From Lophium mytilinum (taxonomy: Eukaryota > Ascomycota > Dothideomycetes > Mytilinidiales > Mytilinidiaceae), in NCBI GenBank assembly GCA_010093605.1, contig MU004201.1, positions 470,403 through 534,402 on the forward strand: DNA of 64,000 nt, written 5' to 3'. This document shows, one piece after another, positions 10,344-22,544 of the stretch. Both the position numbers and the translations under genes were made by a program. Within the stretch, counting starts at the first letter, position 1. Every line of letters starts with the position of its first letter. The notes under the pieces are model-generated. The model searched no databases. It was not told the DNA's origin and saw only the letters and a program-made list of their open reading frames with translations.

Positions 10344-10940
10344 CATGTTAAGCATTGCTGCACACTAAATTAGACCTGTGGATGCTGCTCGTTGTGGAAC
10401 TTTTACTATCGCGTGTGTGATGACTACTCATTCTCTTCTTAGCGGCATTGCTGCGCTGGGTTGTGTGCGAAAAGCAGTGGCATTAGAAGGCTAGAGATGA
10501 GGGTTTGGATCGGGCTGTGAGATGTCCGTTGACGGCGTTAAAGGGATTGTAGGAGGAGTGAGTGGCAGTAGAGACGATTATAGTTAAGCATGGTTGAGGA
10601 GATCGACGGCGTTTATAACAACGAGGTCATCAGGACAGTGTAGTGGGTGGTACCTGTATGCTATTTTCTTTTTGGAAGAAACCGAGAGATTGTAAGTTAT
10701 ATAACTAGAGCCCAACTCTATTCCGAAACCGACAATTGTGAATACTTACCCAAAGCTAATCTCTATCCGCTCCTGCCCGTTTTATCCGCTCTACATCGCA
10801 GTCTAAATTGTTCTAAAGTTAGGTACCTTTACCTCCACGAGTTGTCCTCCAACTCCCTATTAGAAACCTCCTTAAATTTGAGATTGCACAGATGGTTGCG
10901 TTCCCAAGTCTTCGCACAATGCTAGCAGAAGTGGTGCTGG
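10344..10940. other. No recognisable feature
   Basis: A 92-codon open stretch (10647-10925, plus strand) shows no recognisable motif and a composition no different from flanking noncoding DNA. Confidence 0.4.
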
Positions 10941-10948
10941 CAATTGAA

Positions 10949-11010
10949 ACCTAGTTGTGTTATTAGCTATTGGCAAATTCTTATGAGTTGAGCAACGTAC
11001 ATTTTATGTG
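10949..11010. repeat. Direct repeat, copy 1 (partner at 12127-12187)
   Basis: 'tgtgttattag(c/t)(t/c)(a/g)ttggca' followed by a match ending near 'aacgtaca' recurs 1.18 kb downstream in the same orientation, at roughly three-quarters identity by eye. Confidence 0.6.
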
Positions 11011-11563
11011 GTACTAGGGTCCTTCTAATGGCCGACCCTACACAATTGGGACCGTGCAATTGGGACATGGTTTTATTACCTTCCTCGCTTCCTCTATAGT
11101 ATTTAGAGCGCTTATATACTAGTCCTTCCACCGCCCTTTAAACGTTTCGCAGGTGACGCCCGGGTGACTATATTCTTGGCAAGTGTTATAATACTATCCT
11201 TTAGGGTAACGGTCTTTATAAGTCTCATACCTATTATTGGTGGATTAGTAATGGAAGACGCGAGGTATTAGCAAAGGCAAGCATACTGACGTTGGGCCGT
11301 CTCTGACAGAAATTCGTAGAGGCCTTCCTTGTATTGGATCCTTGCAGGGCATAAAGGGTATGGACATTTCACGCCTCCCGCATACTAAACAACCGCAGGA
11401 TTCTGGAACTGCGTCTCTATTATACTCTCCATATAGTCGTTGCACATAGATGGGTCATGTTTGCATTTTTTACCTAGTGCCGTAAAGTAGGTATGTAGCT
11501 TCCTTACCCCACATTCTAAACACTTCGGGTATCGTCCTGACGGCTGCCATTTCGGCGAGTTAT

Positions 11564-12665
11564 GTGTCGGAGGCTGTGTCGGAGGCTGTGTCGGAGGTAG
11601 GGCAGGGCGGGGAATAGACTTTATTCTCTGCTAAAACTGTTAGCAAGCGGCCGATAATAGAAAAGAGAACGGCGAATAGAGAGGGGAACAGCGTGGAAAA
11701 TCCACGTGTCTGAGAGGGCGTGCTTACGGTCTTGGGGACGTAGTCCGTCTCATTATCCACTCGCTTTTTGCGAGGCGTTTTCTTCGATGAAGTCGTTCCT
11801 CAACGCTTTGGGATCCTCGCTGGCGTTGCTGGCGATTCGCCCCGACGCTTTGGAATCGGGATGAGCACTTGTGGAGAAGCCGCCCTTAGCGGCGTCTGCG
11901 GCGCCGCTCTAGAGGGGGCCGGCGGTGGTGTCGTAAGACGGTTTCTTAAGCCCTCTAACGTGATGAGAGGACATGGTCTAATCTCTACCCGGTCCTCCTT
12001 CTTGTCGATTTCACAGTCTGAGTCACGGTCTTTGTCTTTTGGGCATCCGTAAGAATGGAATTCGCTAGTGAACCTTTTGTCTTAAAGGCGGAGATAAAAC
12101 TAGTAAAGCTCGTTCTGGCATTTAGGACCTATGTGTGTTATTAGTCGTTGGCACCTTTTTCTTAGTCGACAAACGTACAAGTTCGAAAGGTTGAGCTACT
12201 GTGATTGTCCGCAATTCGCCCACTACAGTAGGGGGAGGTACATGGCTTGGTAAGTGACACCCATTGCTGGGCTGCTCTAAATTTGATGCGCCTGTAGCAT
12301 TTCGGTTCTGGACACATAACGCTATACCTATTTCAATCGCGAGTTTTATCATAATCGAGGGGCTTCTTAAATTCGCTCTTTAGGAACAACTGCACACACC
12401 TGTTGCATGAGGACTTGTAAATGTATCTTTTAGTCAACCTTGAGAATTCGGCCGTTGGCTTGAGGTCATCACAGGTTAGACACCATCGGTTGTTAACGAA
12501 CGGATCCTTAAAGTAGGGAGCACAATAACGCCCCTGAAGCTGTTAGCAAGCGGCCGACAATAGAGAAAGGAATAGTAAATGGAGAGAGGAACGGCGTGGA
12601 AATTCTACGTGTCTGAAGGGGCGTGCTTACGGTGGTGGGTCTTGAGTACGTTACTTCGTCCTCTA
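11564..12665 (-). pseudogene. Duplicated fragments of an unrecognised serine/threonine-rich gene
   Basis: Two copies of a segment lie 903 bp apart (11639-11760 and 12542-12665), sharing 'gttagcaagcggccga' and 'gcgtgcttacgg'. On the minus strand they read STPSQTRGFSTLF and STPLQTRRISTPF, followed by a hydrophobic IGRLLT. The second copy is preceded by MGRKCTSELEDEV. At 11564-11599 a 12-bp unit repeated three times reads SDTA repeats. Between the copies, minus-strand frames give more S/T/P-rich sequence. This looks like the disordered N-terminal tail of a nuclear protein that was duplicated and decayed. I cannot name it. Confidence 0.4.
12127..12187. repeat. Direct repeat, copy 2 (partner at 10949-11010)
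   Basis: Same orientation and similar divergence as copy 1. With the 11.6/12.5 kb pair it shows that 10.9-12.7 kb contains shuffled partial duplications. Confidence 0.6.
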
Positions 12666-12894
12666 GCTCGGAAGTACACTTGCGTCCCATTGTGTTGAAG
12701 GTGTGTGGATTGATATAGTAGCTGGCGCGAAGATCTAACAAGAAGATGTTGAGATTAAGTATTTGTGAGGGGCTATAAAGACAGATCTTTTTGGAGAGGC
12801 AGGTAAGGTGTTATTTATCTTAGAGCTCTAGACTCGGGAGGGTGTTGCTATGGGACCTCAGCCATGGCGGAATCCTGCCCCGTGCCAGGTATCC

Positions 12895-13110
12895 CGCTGG
12901 TTGAGGTGCGGATACCCGCCTGTGCAACGCGGATTCATGGTTAGAGATAAGGATGTTGGCAGCGAGAGCGGTTGGTGAGAGGTTGGAGGATGGCTGAGTT
13001 CGCTGTCGCATTGAGGTGCAAACACCTGCTGTTGCGATACGAATTTATAAGCGTCGAGAGCGATATTGAGACCGCCCCGGTGCGGTACGGTTGAGAGGGT
13101 TTAGGGAGCA
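12895..13110. repeat. Degenerate tandem duplication, 110-bp period
   Basis: 'ttgaggtgcg' at 12901 and 'ttgaggtgca' at 13011 start units sharing 'acccgcctgt/cacctgctgt', 'gcgatacg/gcaacgcg' and a terminal 'gagagcg'. No gene is seen. Confidence 0.5.
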
Positions 13111-16100
13111 ATTAGGCAGCCTCACTATTCCAAGAAATAAGAAGAGATGGCGCTTTATTCATGGCGCTCGCAAGCTTGGATGCGCGGCCGCACTGAGCCG
13201 TTCCGACGCAGTATATCACCTGCAGCTGTCCTCACCGATATTTGGGAACTAAGGTTTGGCCAGCGCAGGTGGAAGTGACGAAAAAGCTGTGACACCTCGG
13301 CTGGGTAGCAACCTTAGGCGCTGCATCTCCAAGCGGCTTTCTGATGGACCATGCAAGCCATTTAATATTGCCACGGGAATATGCTTTGCCTCCATTCTAG
13401 TAAGGAACTGATTGTCACTTTTAATTGAGGCGCAATCGATCGTATCTTCTAGCCCGTGATATTTTTCTGCCCCCGCTTTTCCACTTTTCTCAACGCCATG
13501 AAGTCTGGGTGGAGGTAGGCATGGCTTTGGTACCGGAGTGCCGTAACGGGCATTCCTCGGTAGAGGGTTTAAGGCACCTAAGATAAGTTTTCACCAGGTT
13601 GTAACCTTTATCCGGTGATTACGTGGCTATAAACAGATTCCAGCACGCTAAGCCTAATGGGGCCCGGATTAGCTATTAGCCCGGGTTTTCGCTGCACCTG
13701 AACACCACACCTTTTCTGGCAGATTTGCCTGCATTTTATACTAGGCAACTTCTACAGTACTTCTATAGCATATAATATCTATAGGCAACTCCTATATAAA
13801 CTATTAGCGTAAGAAAACGCGTTGCAGGACTATAACACTAATGCACGCGTTCCAGCACGGGCCTGTGCCAATTACCTGACCGTTTAAAATATCAACTCCA
13901 CGGCAACGCCTGGTGCTTGGTGTATAGGGTATAGTATAGTAAGGCCCTACTGTGCTACTTATAGGTATATACTATCGCAAGATTTATAATTTCTAGGTGG
14001 AAGGCACGTGATATTATTAGGGCCGGCCCCACCCAATACTGGGCGGATTAGTATTACATGACTAGAGAGAGTCGGCGTTATACGTGCTGTATTTAATGAA
14101 GATACTAAGAATAGAGAGCAAGTCTAGAGAACGACAAGGCTTTATGCACGTGCCTGCTCCTACTGTACCCCTGCTCCCTAGCAGTTATTGTCTAGGCAGC
14201 CTACACCACGGTGGAAGCGTCCATCTCGATAGATAACGCGACGCTGTGGTTTAAACCAGAAGGGAAATGGTGCGCTCTAAATTTAGTATACTAAACTTGT
14301 CACGAGTGTCCCAGATTGGGTTCATTGCAAATACGTGTAACCCGAAGTTTCCGAGATTTAATTCTCTATTGAGGGTATATCGTTCTAGAGAGGTAAAGAA
14401 TACTAGCAACGAAGCGCCTCCAATCTCTTACACGTTTCACCTCCTCTTACCTTTCCGTCACCACCTAAAGATCTTTCTCCTTATCTTCCTACATCGCCGC
14501 CCATCACATTCCTCTTTTTACCAGAGGGATGTGTTGACAGCTTTTCTATCCTATTCTAGTTATCTTTAAGTCCTCCAACTATTGAGATTCAATTAACGAG
14601 CTTACTGTCATCATGGCAGCCTACGGGTAAAAAGGCCCTATTTATGCTTCGTAGAATTCCTCTCAGTTTCATCTTTCTAATAATCTTTTTTAGCACAAGC
14701 CCTTACTGTTGCACCTTCAACATCGATGGAAACAGCTTCCATGAATTCCGACTATCCTATCTCGGAAACTCCTATTACACTTTGATCGTTGGAAATAATT
14801 TAGTAGTAGAGTTTGCAGCTATAAGTAGTATATATATTCTTTCTATTTAAAACTATTACTAATTCTTCTTAGCTAAATGCGATGGTGAGAGGCATGTCTT
14901 ATTAGGACAACTGGCCCGTCTCCATATTTACCGTATATCACGATGGAGTCCCAATTTAAATGTTAACGGAGCGAGCAACTCTGGACTACGGAACGGTGAG
15001 AATCTGCCAAATTGACCTAGGCAGGATGTTGGTCAGGATTGCGGGAAGATTACCGTAGGAAGGGAGGAAGGAGCTAAGGAACATGAGAGAATAGATGGCT
15101 CCGGAGTCTTACCCGTGGTTCCCTCCGAACCAGAGTCTAGAAACTCTCGAAACCCGGCATAAGAAACCGAGTTTAAGATCAGCTCATGAAACGTCACCAT
15201 TAATTCCCTATTAATCTTTCCCTACTAAGATCCTGTAGTCTTAGCTTAAACCTATCCGACAAGTTGCATCCTCTAAGCCCTCATACGTTTGTTCGCTACG
15301 GACCCTCTCTCTATCGCCGCATCTCCATCGCCGCAGGAGTCAAAAGCCCGGACACTGCTGCCTCTCGGCCTCGTTAAAACCCCGATGTCGTTAATTCTCT
15401 CCCGAGCGATCCCTACAAGTGTATTATTAGCACACCGATCCAACAGCAAGTTCCTCTATTACTAGCCAGACACATTAAATTTTACCACCATAGCACGTAC
15501 AACGTGTACGTCTACTATTTCTATAATTACTACATTCCATGACAGTCTCCTAGCCTATACAGCACCTGACTTCTTCTCTTTTCTTTCCTTTTGTTTCAAC
15601 GTGCAGCAGACCGGGACGCCTGCCATTCTTTAGGACGGCGATTATTAGGTAGTAGCGGTGAGGGCTACGGCAGGCCTTTATATGCAGCCTCACCTTCCCC
15701 TAGACTTCTCTTCTCTCCTGCTTTATTATCTAATCTATTATGTATACGGCCTACAGCTCCTTAGTCTATAACATAGTATAAGTAACGTAGCATCTTACGG
15801 CGTACAATTAATACATTCCAACAAAGCTAAGATTAAGTACGAATTCTCTGGAGTGCGCAGTGGAATGAGCTTTGCCGCAGATGATGGCAATAACTCTGAT
15901 GGTTCGGGGCTCGATAATTTCCCCGATAACTGTAAGGACGTCCGCTAGGGTCCCCTTCTAAGGGAAGACTTTCTTTGCTCTCTCAGAATTAAAGAACAGG
16001 AAGTTCCTACTCTTTGCCGCCCTCCATAACCTCAAATTTAGCACCTGCTATTCCCGCAAACAGAAGCAGATCTCCAACTTTAGAAAACAGTACTAGAAAG

Positions 16101-17520
16101 GGACAAGGAAGCGCATCTAGGAGCCGTGGTTACAATAGCTTGCATAACTCTTTCTTGCATAGCGATGCCTCTATAGTTCCACTGGAGACCTACGCTACCG
16201 CCTTACTTAAACTAACCACTAAGATGGGGCCATTCTATTTTTTGGGAACATCACTTGGGAGGCTTTCCTGTAAGTCCGTTTAATAGTAGTGCCGACCATC
16301 TTGGCAGCACTCTTAGGTCACTTGGACACTAGGGATAGCGTATAATAAGACGAGCTAGAGATACTATATCCACGGCGCAGAAAGGACGTTAACGTATCAA
16401 GTAGATTGAATACGTTAGTGCGTACTTTCCCCGCCGGTTTTCGTCAGCAAACTCGCCACCTAGGCCGAGGTGACGCTCAGCTGGGAGTAGGACATGACTG
16501 AATTTCACGAAGTTTAAAGTCCTGGACGAATCTATCGAAACCCCTCTAAAGCATAGTTGGTCCATTAGCAAACGAGCTCTCTTCTGCGTCATCTAAAGTG
16601 AGTAGCCCCGAAATGACATAAGAACCGCATCTGATAGTTGTAGTGACGTTGGCTTAAAGGGCTTTCTAACACATGGTGATGCGTTGATGAGTTTACTGGA
16701 GTAACTATAATACGGCTCTGCTCCAACAGTCGTTCATAAGAGAAGCGTCTAGAAGTTTAATTCTTAATAGATTTCCCTCCCTACCGACCCTGCGTAGCTC
16801 CAACGCAGACGCCTTCTAAGCTGCTGCACGAGCACCGTAGAATTTCGCTGCGAAATCTGTACCGTCAAGCGAATAACCCAGTCTGAAGGCATGAAAGAGG
16901 AGGGTAGGGAGATAGCCTCTATCGCAGAGAATGGCAATAAATTCAATGGATATGTTTCCGGGCCTAGTGAATGTCTAGGCTGCTATAAGGATGCCTACTA
17001 CTTTTACTGGTTCGTTGGTTATGTTAATCATGTGACAACGCCGCCTATCCATTCGGGCGTTAATTAACCTCTTAATGCATCCAGTAGTTGTTATTTGTAA
17101 AGTGAATGCTTAGTATTCTACTAAAGGGGCATCGCCTATATATGTATTACAGGAAAGGACCTGTATAAAATCGGTAGATCCAGAAGTTACGTTCTTAGGA
17201 GCGTTAGACTGACAGCCTTGAATACTCTACTCTAACAAAGCTTAGTAGGACTCCAGCTGCAGCAACCTTCCACACGAGCGAATTCAAGACACAAAGAGAG
17301 ATGAGCCCGTGTTGTATCGGCTTGCGCAAGCTTAATTAAAGACCCAAGGCTGGTGTTGAAGCGGGAGTCCATAGGTGAAAAGACAAGAAAGTGGAGGAAA
17401 AGCTAGGATGGATACAGTTGGTAGCGTGAGAACTATAAAACAACGCAGCTAAGCTTATATTCCCCCTCTAGATTAACTAAAACTTAATATCCTCCAATGA
17501 ATAGGATGTATCCTTTTGAA
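13111..17520. other. Long stretch without recognisable genes
   Basis: Both strands were read. TA-rich patches (13740-14000, 14560-14900, 15500-15800) alternate with more balanced sequence. A few open stretches occur (14267-14569, 14644-14850, 16014-16283), but none has a recognisable motif. One minus-strand stretch at 16389-16592 has a protein-like composition (TLNFVKFSHVLLPAERHLGL) and may be a gene remnant of unknown family; a weak relative seems to lie near 41250-41400. Confidence 0.35.
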
Positions 17521-17529
17521 CTTTAATAA

Positions 17530-17930
17530 TCTCCTCTAAATCTTTCTTTTAGCGCTCCCAGAAGTGAGTGTCTTTAAGGTACAATGCCCAGGCCTCTCTG
17601 GTGCCGGTGATTCCGTCCGGGAGTATGCAGGTGCAGGTGCAAGTGTTGCTGGTTTGCCAACGTAGGCCAGCTTCGTGGCCTACTTGGACCTTAAGATTAG
17701 GATGGAGCCATTCCTCAATTTGAAGGTACCCCGGGATGAAGAAGTTTGCCTTTTCGTTGAGGTCTTTTATGTTGACTTGATCGTGAGGTTTGAGTGTAAG
17801 ATACCTCCGGATTGAATAGTAGCAGGTTATGGCCTGGCGCCATTCCCCGTAGTAGGGGCAAATAGGTAAGCCGTTGTGTTGATGGGCATAAGGATAATGA
17901 GCCTATTGGACTATGTCCCGTTGAGACTAC
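17530..17930 (-). pseudogene. Unrecognised coding remnant with a cysteine/threonine knot
   Basis: The minus strand reads for more than 100 codons without a stop and with a protein-like mix. It contains GLPICPYYGEWRQAITCYYS, then NFFIPGYLQIEEWLHPNL, then GLRWQTSNTCTCTCILPDG and AWALYLKDTHFWER, ending in TAA. Aromatic residues and conserved-looking glycines suggest a real, formerly structured protein. No start is visible. I do not recognise the family. Confidence 0.42.
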
Positions 17931-17970
17931 CAGTGGCGAGCTTTACTATAGTGGTGTGCATAGTTAACCC

Positions 17971-18051
17971 ATGCAGCTGTCTGCAGCTACTCGGCCTATG
18001 TAGCTATCTGCGCCCACTCGGCCCATGTAGTTGTCTGTGCAAATGTTAGAG
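17971..18051. repeat. 27-bp minisatellite, three units
   Basis: Units start at 17971, 17998 and 18025 (atg(c/t)ag(c/t)t(g/a)tctg...ctcggcc). The period is a multiple of three, so it could have been coding, but no surrounding frame supports this. Confidence 0.7.
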
Positions 18052-18059
18052 ATCCGTCT

Positions 18060-18880
18060 ACTAGTCTCTGGCTAAAGTAGGGTTGCATTGTTTAGGTTTA
18101 TAGCACTTACACGGTTCGACATAGGGCACTATCAGTTAGAGATAAGTAGCTAGACACGTTGGACTTATAGTCTCCGTTGGGCGTTTCTTGCGTTTTGTAC
18201 GGACTGAGAGAAGCGTAAGGGGTTATTTAATGGCCGTGAAGAGTTTATACAGGTGTGGGAGAGCTAGATATATCGCGATTGACTCGGGGATGGAGGAATG
18301 GCCCCGCTACTGCCATCCTGCGCCTAATATAGTATTTAATGCGGCCTTGCAAGAAACACTGCTCTAGACTAATAAGCCCGATCTCTCGGAGCTCTCATCC
18401 TGTATTACCTAGGAAGCCACCCAATACAGCCTCTAGACACCGGAAGTGATGAGAGTGCAGATAGCGGCTAGGGTAAAGTATGGCACGGGAGGTTTTGTTG
18501 GCCGCAGCGGCCTTTATAAGGTTTAAACGCCTCTGTTACGCAGCATGAGACGCGCCAAAGACCACCCGTTATGTCGTGTCGCTGCAGCTTGTGTATTAAT
18601 GATCGGACGTGATCCTGACTCGAAGATAGTAAATAAACGTGTACCGGCTAATCGCATGCTCTGCCGTCACTCGTGCAGTCCTTGTCGCTGGTCAACCCTA
18701 GTGACAATAGAAGCTGCCCCAGCTTAAAATAAGCCTGCGTGCCATGTCTCCTCTCTCGTCCATCTATAAAGAGAATCTATACCTCTATTTGGCGTCTTAA
18801 TTAGCAACCATGTCTATCCCATCTATCGATGGAATCCTTAATTCGATGTCCTTGGACACCCTTTTGCATTGTTTTTAACA
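18060..18880. other. No recognisable feature
   Basis: No repeat array, RNA gene or protein family was recognised. The open stretch at 18545-18727 has no recognisable motif. Confidence 0.35.
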
Positions 18881-18884
18881 TGTC

Positions 18885-19178
18885 TTGAGTTACTCCCCTA
18901 AAGCCTGCAATCACCTAACAGTCTCGCTTATAACTGTTCTAAGTAAGCCCGACTCTAGCAAGCCCGACTACACCCGTAAACAAATTGAAGATGCTTTAGC
19001 CCGCGGAAAAACACCACCGATTTATAAAGAGTTAGTATGCAAAAATTGTGGGCAAACCTTTGTAATTACCGAAAATTTGTATTCTCGGTCTAAATCCGAC
19101 ACTTCACCCCGCTGCGATAGCTTCTATCATCCCGGTACAACCTTCTCTTCTTTCTTCTTGATTTTTAAGGGTATCTAG
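18885..19178 (+). pseudogene. CHORD-like zinc-binding half-domain, first part
   Basis: The frame reads KQIEDALARGKTPPIYKEL, then CKNCGQTFVITENLY and CDSFYHPGT. The spacing C-x2-CG-x-x-F ... C-x3-YHPG matches the first half of CHORD-type cysteine/histidine zinc-binding domains. The second half would be expected directly downstream (W-x-CC ... GC ... H). A matching WWSCCGRSGKGCSSRPHV sits at 19800-19855, about 650 bp away. Either an insertion or a long linker separates them. The stop at 19176 is TAG. Confidence 0.5.
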
Positions 19179-19219
19179 GCTGACGAGCGATTGTTACAGG
19201 CACCATAGAGTTCAGCTTT

Positions 19220-19444
19220 GTGGATGGCCCTGCTGGTGACATTAAGCCCGACCGCTCTAGGGAGGAGAGTTGGGATAATGCCGACAAGTTTACCTCCAAG
19301 AAAAGCCTTATAGAGGACGCCATAGCCTTCTTAGAGCACGTTAAATACTCCTCTACTAAGTGTAGCAGCTTTCAAGATGTCCGCAAAGACTATGAGTCGG
19401 AGGACTTGGAAGACAGGATTAGCTGCATCATTGCTACTAGCTAG
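19220..19444 (+). pseudogene. Acidic/helical coding remnant between zinc-binding segments
   Basis: 74 open codons with KPDRSREESWDNADKF and LIEDAIAFLEHVKYSS have protein-like composition and end in TAG. It lies between the two CHORD-like halves and is probably part of the same broken gene or of an insert. Family unknown. Confidence 0.35.
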
Positions 19445-19559
19445 GCCGCTGTTGATATCCTTGACTCCTCCACTGCTACTACATCCGATATCACCGCCGG
19501 AGCTTCTACTTCCGCTACCGAGGACCCCTCTCCCATGTCTATGGCACACGACCGCGTGA

Positions 19560-19780
19560 GGACGCGCGCGGCGGAGATAGAAAGTGAAGCCGCGCCGGTG
19601 GGGGCGCTGGACGTGTGGCCTAATTGAGGCGCGCGGTATGCCTATATAATCCAGGATGCTATACTGGATGTGCGTGCGGAGCTTGCGGACGAGGCTAAGG
19701 CTCTAGCTGCGGCTGCTACGGCGGCGACGCTTTCGGCGATAGGGTTCTACGATAGCTGGACAGACGCATAATAGGCTCCC
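19560..19780 (+). pseudogene. Alanine-rich helical coding remnant
   Basis: The plus strand reads IIQDAILDVRAELADEAKAL followed by an alanine-rich run and IGFYDSWTDA, broken by TGA and TAA/TAG. The composition fits an amphipathic helix. No family is recognised. Confidence 0.3.
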
Positions 19781-19789
19781 GATGGCTAC

Positions 19790-20641
19790 ATGCCGAGTCA
19801 TTATTGGTGGTCTTGCTGCGGCAGGAGTGGGAAAGGCTGTAGTAGCCGCCCACATGTCGCAAGGGATCTCGATCCAACCTGGTGGATGGTTAACAACAAG
19901 AACGAGGGCATGCAAGAGGAGGGAGAAGAGGGTAGAGAGGTTGAAGTCCTCGAGCCTGAAAACACCTGTCGGAAATGCAAGAAAAGCTTTCCGTCTAGAA
20001 GCGCCATGTTCCGACACCTTAGGAACGACTGTAAACGGACCTATCGTGTTTGCGGGGCGATCTTCCCGTGTAAAGACGACTTGTTCTAGTACCTGGAGCT
20101 TAAGTGCGGAAGAAGGTGTTGTATTTGCTCGACCCTCTTCCTATCTAGGGACGACTTGTCCTAACACCTGAAGAACGGCTGTATCCCTCCTTGCTAACTA
20201 AAACGATAAAGCCCCCGGAAAGTAAAGGAGAATGTGGTTTCGCCTAATTGGATCTGTAATTGCGGAGACAGCGGATGGGGGAGAATCTAAGACTACTAAA
20301 TTATGGACTGCCCCCTTCGCCGACACCCGGAAGAGAATGGGAAAGCGGATAAGAAGGATGGGAAGGGGGGAGGGGAAGATGATAATGCGGACGAGGAGAG
20401 ACCTGGATTGCACTGTAATCTATGCGGAGCTAAAATATGGCATGGAGGCATCCTTGGCCCACACAAGCATAGGTACTGCCGCTGTTGTAGCCGCAAAATA
20501 CGACGGAGGCCCGCGAAAAAGGTGATGAAAGCGAAAAGGAAGGGCGTGGTAAGGATGGCGGAGATAGGAAGGGAGGATGAAGAGGATGAGGAGGCCGAGA
20601 GAGGTGGGGAGGATGAGGAGGAGTTCGAGGAATGCAAGTAA
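19790..20641 (+). pseudogene. Zinc-binding protein remnant: CHORD-like second half, three C2HC fingers and an acidic/basic tail
   Basis: The sequence opens with YWWSCCGRSGKGCSSRPHV, resembling the second half of a CHORD-type domain. Three tandem finger motifs follow, each about 28 residues: CRKCKKSFPSRSAMFRHLRNDC; a second with its first cysteine replaced (YRVCGAIFPCKDDLF); and a third, CCICSTLFLSRDDLS ... HLKNGC. Pairing C-x2-C ... H-x4-C suggests C2HC fingers. TAG at 20087 and TAA at 20161 interrupt fingers 2 and 3 in place of the residue before the helix. A frameshift leads to CNLCGAKIWHGGILGPHKHR (20405-20470) and a lysine-rich then glutamate-rich tail ending at TAA 20639. Nucleic-acid binding is plausible but inferred. 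Confidence 0.5.
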
Positions 20642-21860
20642 TGGGAGGCGATTCTTTGTACTTAGTAGAGCTCAAATTGCCGCTCATCCTTAAATTCTCT
20701 ATAGTAAGCTAAGCTGCAGCTTTCGTTTACAAGATTGTAGTTATTACGCAGAAGCTGAACGCAAGTTAATGTTAATGAGCCACCTCGCTTAAGAATCCGG
20801 AGGATTTTAAATGCCTACCACTGCGCACATGCTCCGTGACTCTTCGGCAGGTCGGTTGCAGGCTTAAGCTGGATGCTGCTACTGCCACTAGAGAGAACGA
20901 AGGCGTTTTGGGACATGCCCCGAAACCACCCGCCGCCAATACTGACGTTTGTCGCGTCGTGGTTGTTCTGGGAGTTCGGGGGAGCTGCTTATTATTATGT
21001 CCGCGATACGACCTTTACTGTAGTACATTCCTGTTACCTGGCTGCCATGTTATTATTACATGAATTCGCGTTGAGCCAGGTCAATGCTTGAGCGGTATAG
21101 TGTGGCGCCCTTTCCTACCTACTAGCATACTTACTACGATACCGTGAATCTATCTTTCTATGGTAGCTAGCTTCTTCCTTTATGCATAAATTAATGCAGT
21201 ACTTAACCATCACCGCACTACTAATGAACCAACCTCATGACAGCCGGCGCTCTAATAAGAGGCAGCAGGTGCAGCATAGCTTAGGAATATGACGACAGCG
21301 ACATTTAGATAGATCCCGCTTCGCTGTCTAGGACGCAAGCGGTTATCGTTTGTCCAGGATGTTTAAAATGCCTACCGTTAGGAGCGTGCAGATGCGGTGG
21401 GAGTCTAGGGCTTTAACTATGAGCTATAAATCACCGGGCGGGACACTAAATAGCGGCATTAGATTGTTAGGGACGCATTGAAATATTATATTAGCTGGAC
21501 TGGAATCCTTCTATAGTATACATAATCTCCTTACGAATACCCAGAAATTTAAGCCTTTACCGCCATTCCCATAAACACCTTCTACGACGGCACTTACATC
21601 TACTCTTACAGCAGTCTTGAGAATAATAGCGGGGATCGCCTACAGCTTTATCTATGACAGCATTTAATTTTGGTTCTCCACAACAGACATTACATTCGCT
21701 TGATGGAGAATATCCCTCTTAATGTAGCGTCCATACATCTATTACATACACAAATTCCATACTCGGGAGGAACGCACCTTAAGGTGGAAATGCAGGAAGA
21801 ACACACGCACTCGCATCCGTACCCTATTGCCCCTCAATTGAATTAGTAAGATAGTAGTAG
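20642..21860. other. Mostly unrecognised; possible membrane-protein scrap at 20870-21091
   Basis: A 72-codon open stretch (20873-21091, plus) reads FVASWLFWEFGGAAYYYV and YLAAMLLLHEFALSQ, a hydrophobic pattern compatible with membrane helices. No family is recognised. The remaining sequence shows no repeat or gene. Confidence 0.3.
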
Positions 21861-21879
21861 TAATAAGAAGAGATAGTTA

Positions 21880-21970
21880 GCTGTCTTATTAAGTGGACGT
21901 GGGCGTAGGCTGAGGGCGAGGAGAAGAAACGAAGCTGTTGCGCTCCGAATGAGGCTTAGCGTAAAGCTAG
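21880..21970 (+). repeat. Dispersed duplicate of the 3' end of the 36.2-37.3 kb gene
   Basis: 'ggacgtgggc(gta)ggctgagggcg(a/g)gg', 'gaagctgttg' and 'aatgaggcttagcgt' are shared with 37193-37276 in the same orientation. At 37.2 kb they encode the end of the unrecognised gene there. Confidence 0.7.
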
Positions 21971-22544
21971 AAGACTTTGAAATCTAGAATTGCATATATT
22001 TAAGAACGCAGCTCGCCCGACCTACCTAGATACCTCGGCTCACCTAGCTTAGCACGCAAGCCACAACCACCAGCCTTACTAATATCTCATCCGACCTAGG
22101 TACCCCACGTAAGCATCTTCCACGTGAGTGTTAATAGATTACTAATATATTTTAGCTTAAATTTTTAGAAGGTTAGAAAAGGTATACAATGCGCCTGCCT
22201 ACACAGCACTATCTTAGGATAATACCGATATGAAAGTTTAATCACGTGATATAATTACTTACAAAACTGCTATATTCTATTATATAATTAGGCCTGGTGC
22301 CTTTTTATGTTATCTTCTATTAAGGATATAAGTTAATGTAAATACTTTTGCAAGGCCTTGGAATTCTATTAATACTCATGTGGAGAATGCTCACGTGACA
22401 CCTCCGCTTATACACCCCCCCCGATAAGGCCTGGCGGCTCGTAAGCGAACGTTCGATGTGCGCTAAAGCTAGGGGGGCCTTATTACAACCCTACTTAACG
22501 CCTGGAGGTAGGGAGCTAATCTTTAGGAGGTTATATGCAGGTCT

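Noticed and set aside
22040-22400. Palindromic 'cacgtg' clusters as MITE ends or regulatory sites
   Set aside because: Several CACGTG words occur but no consistent inverted ends or target duplications.
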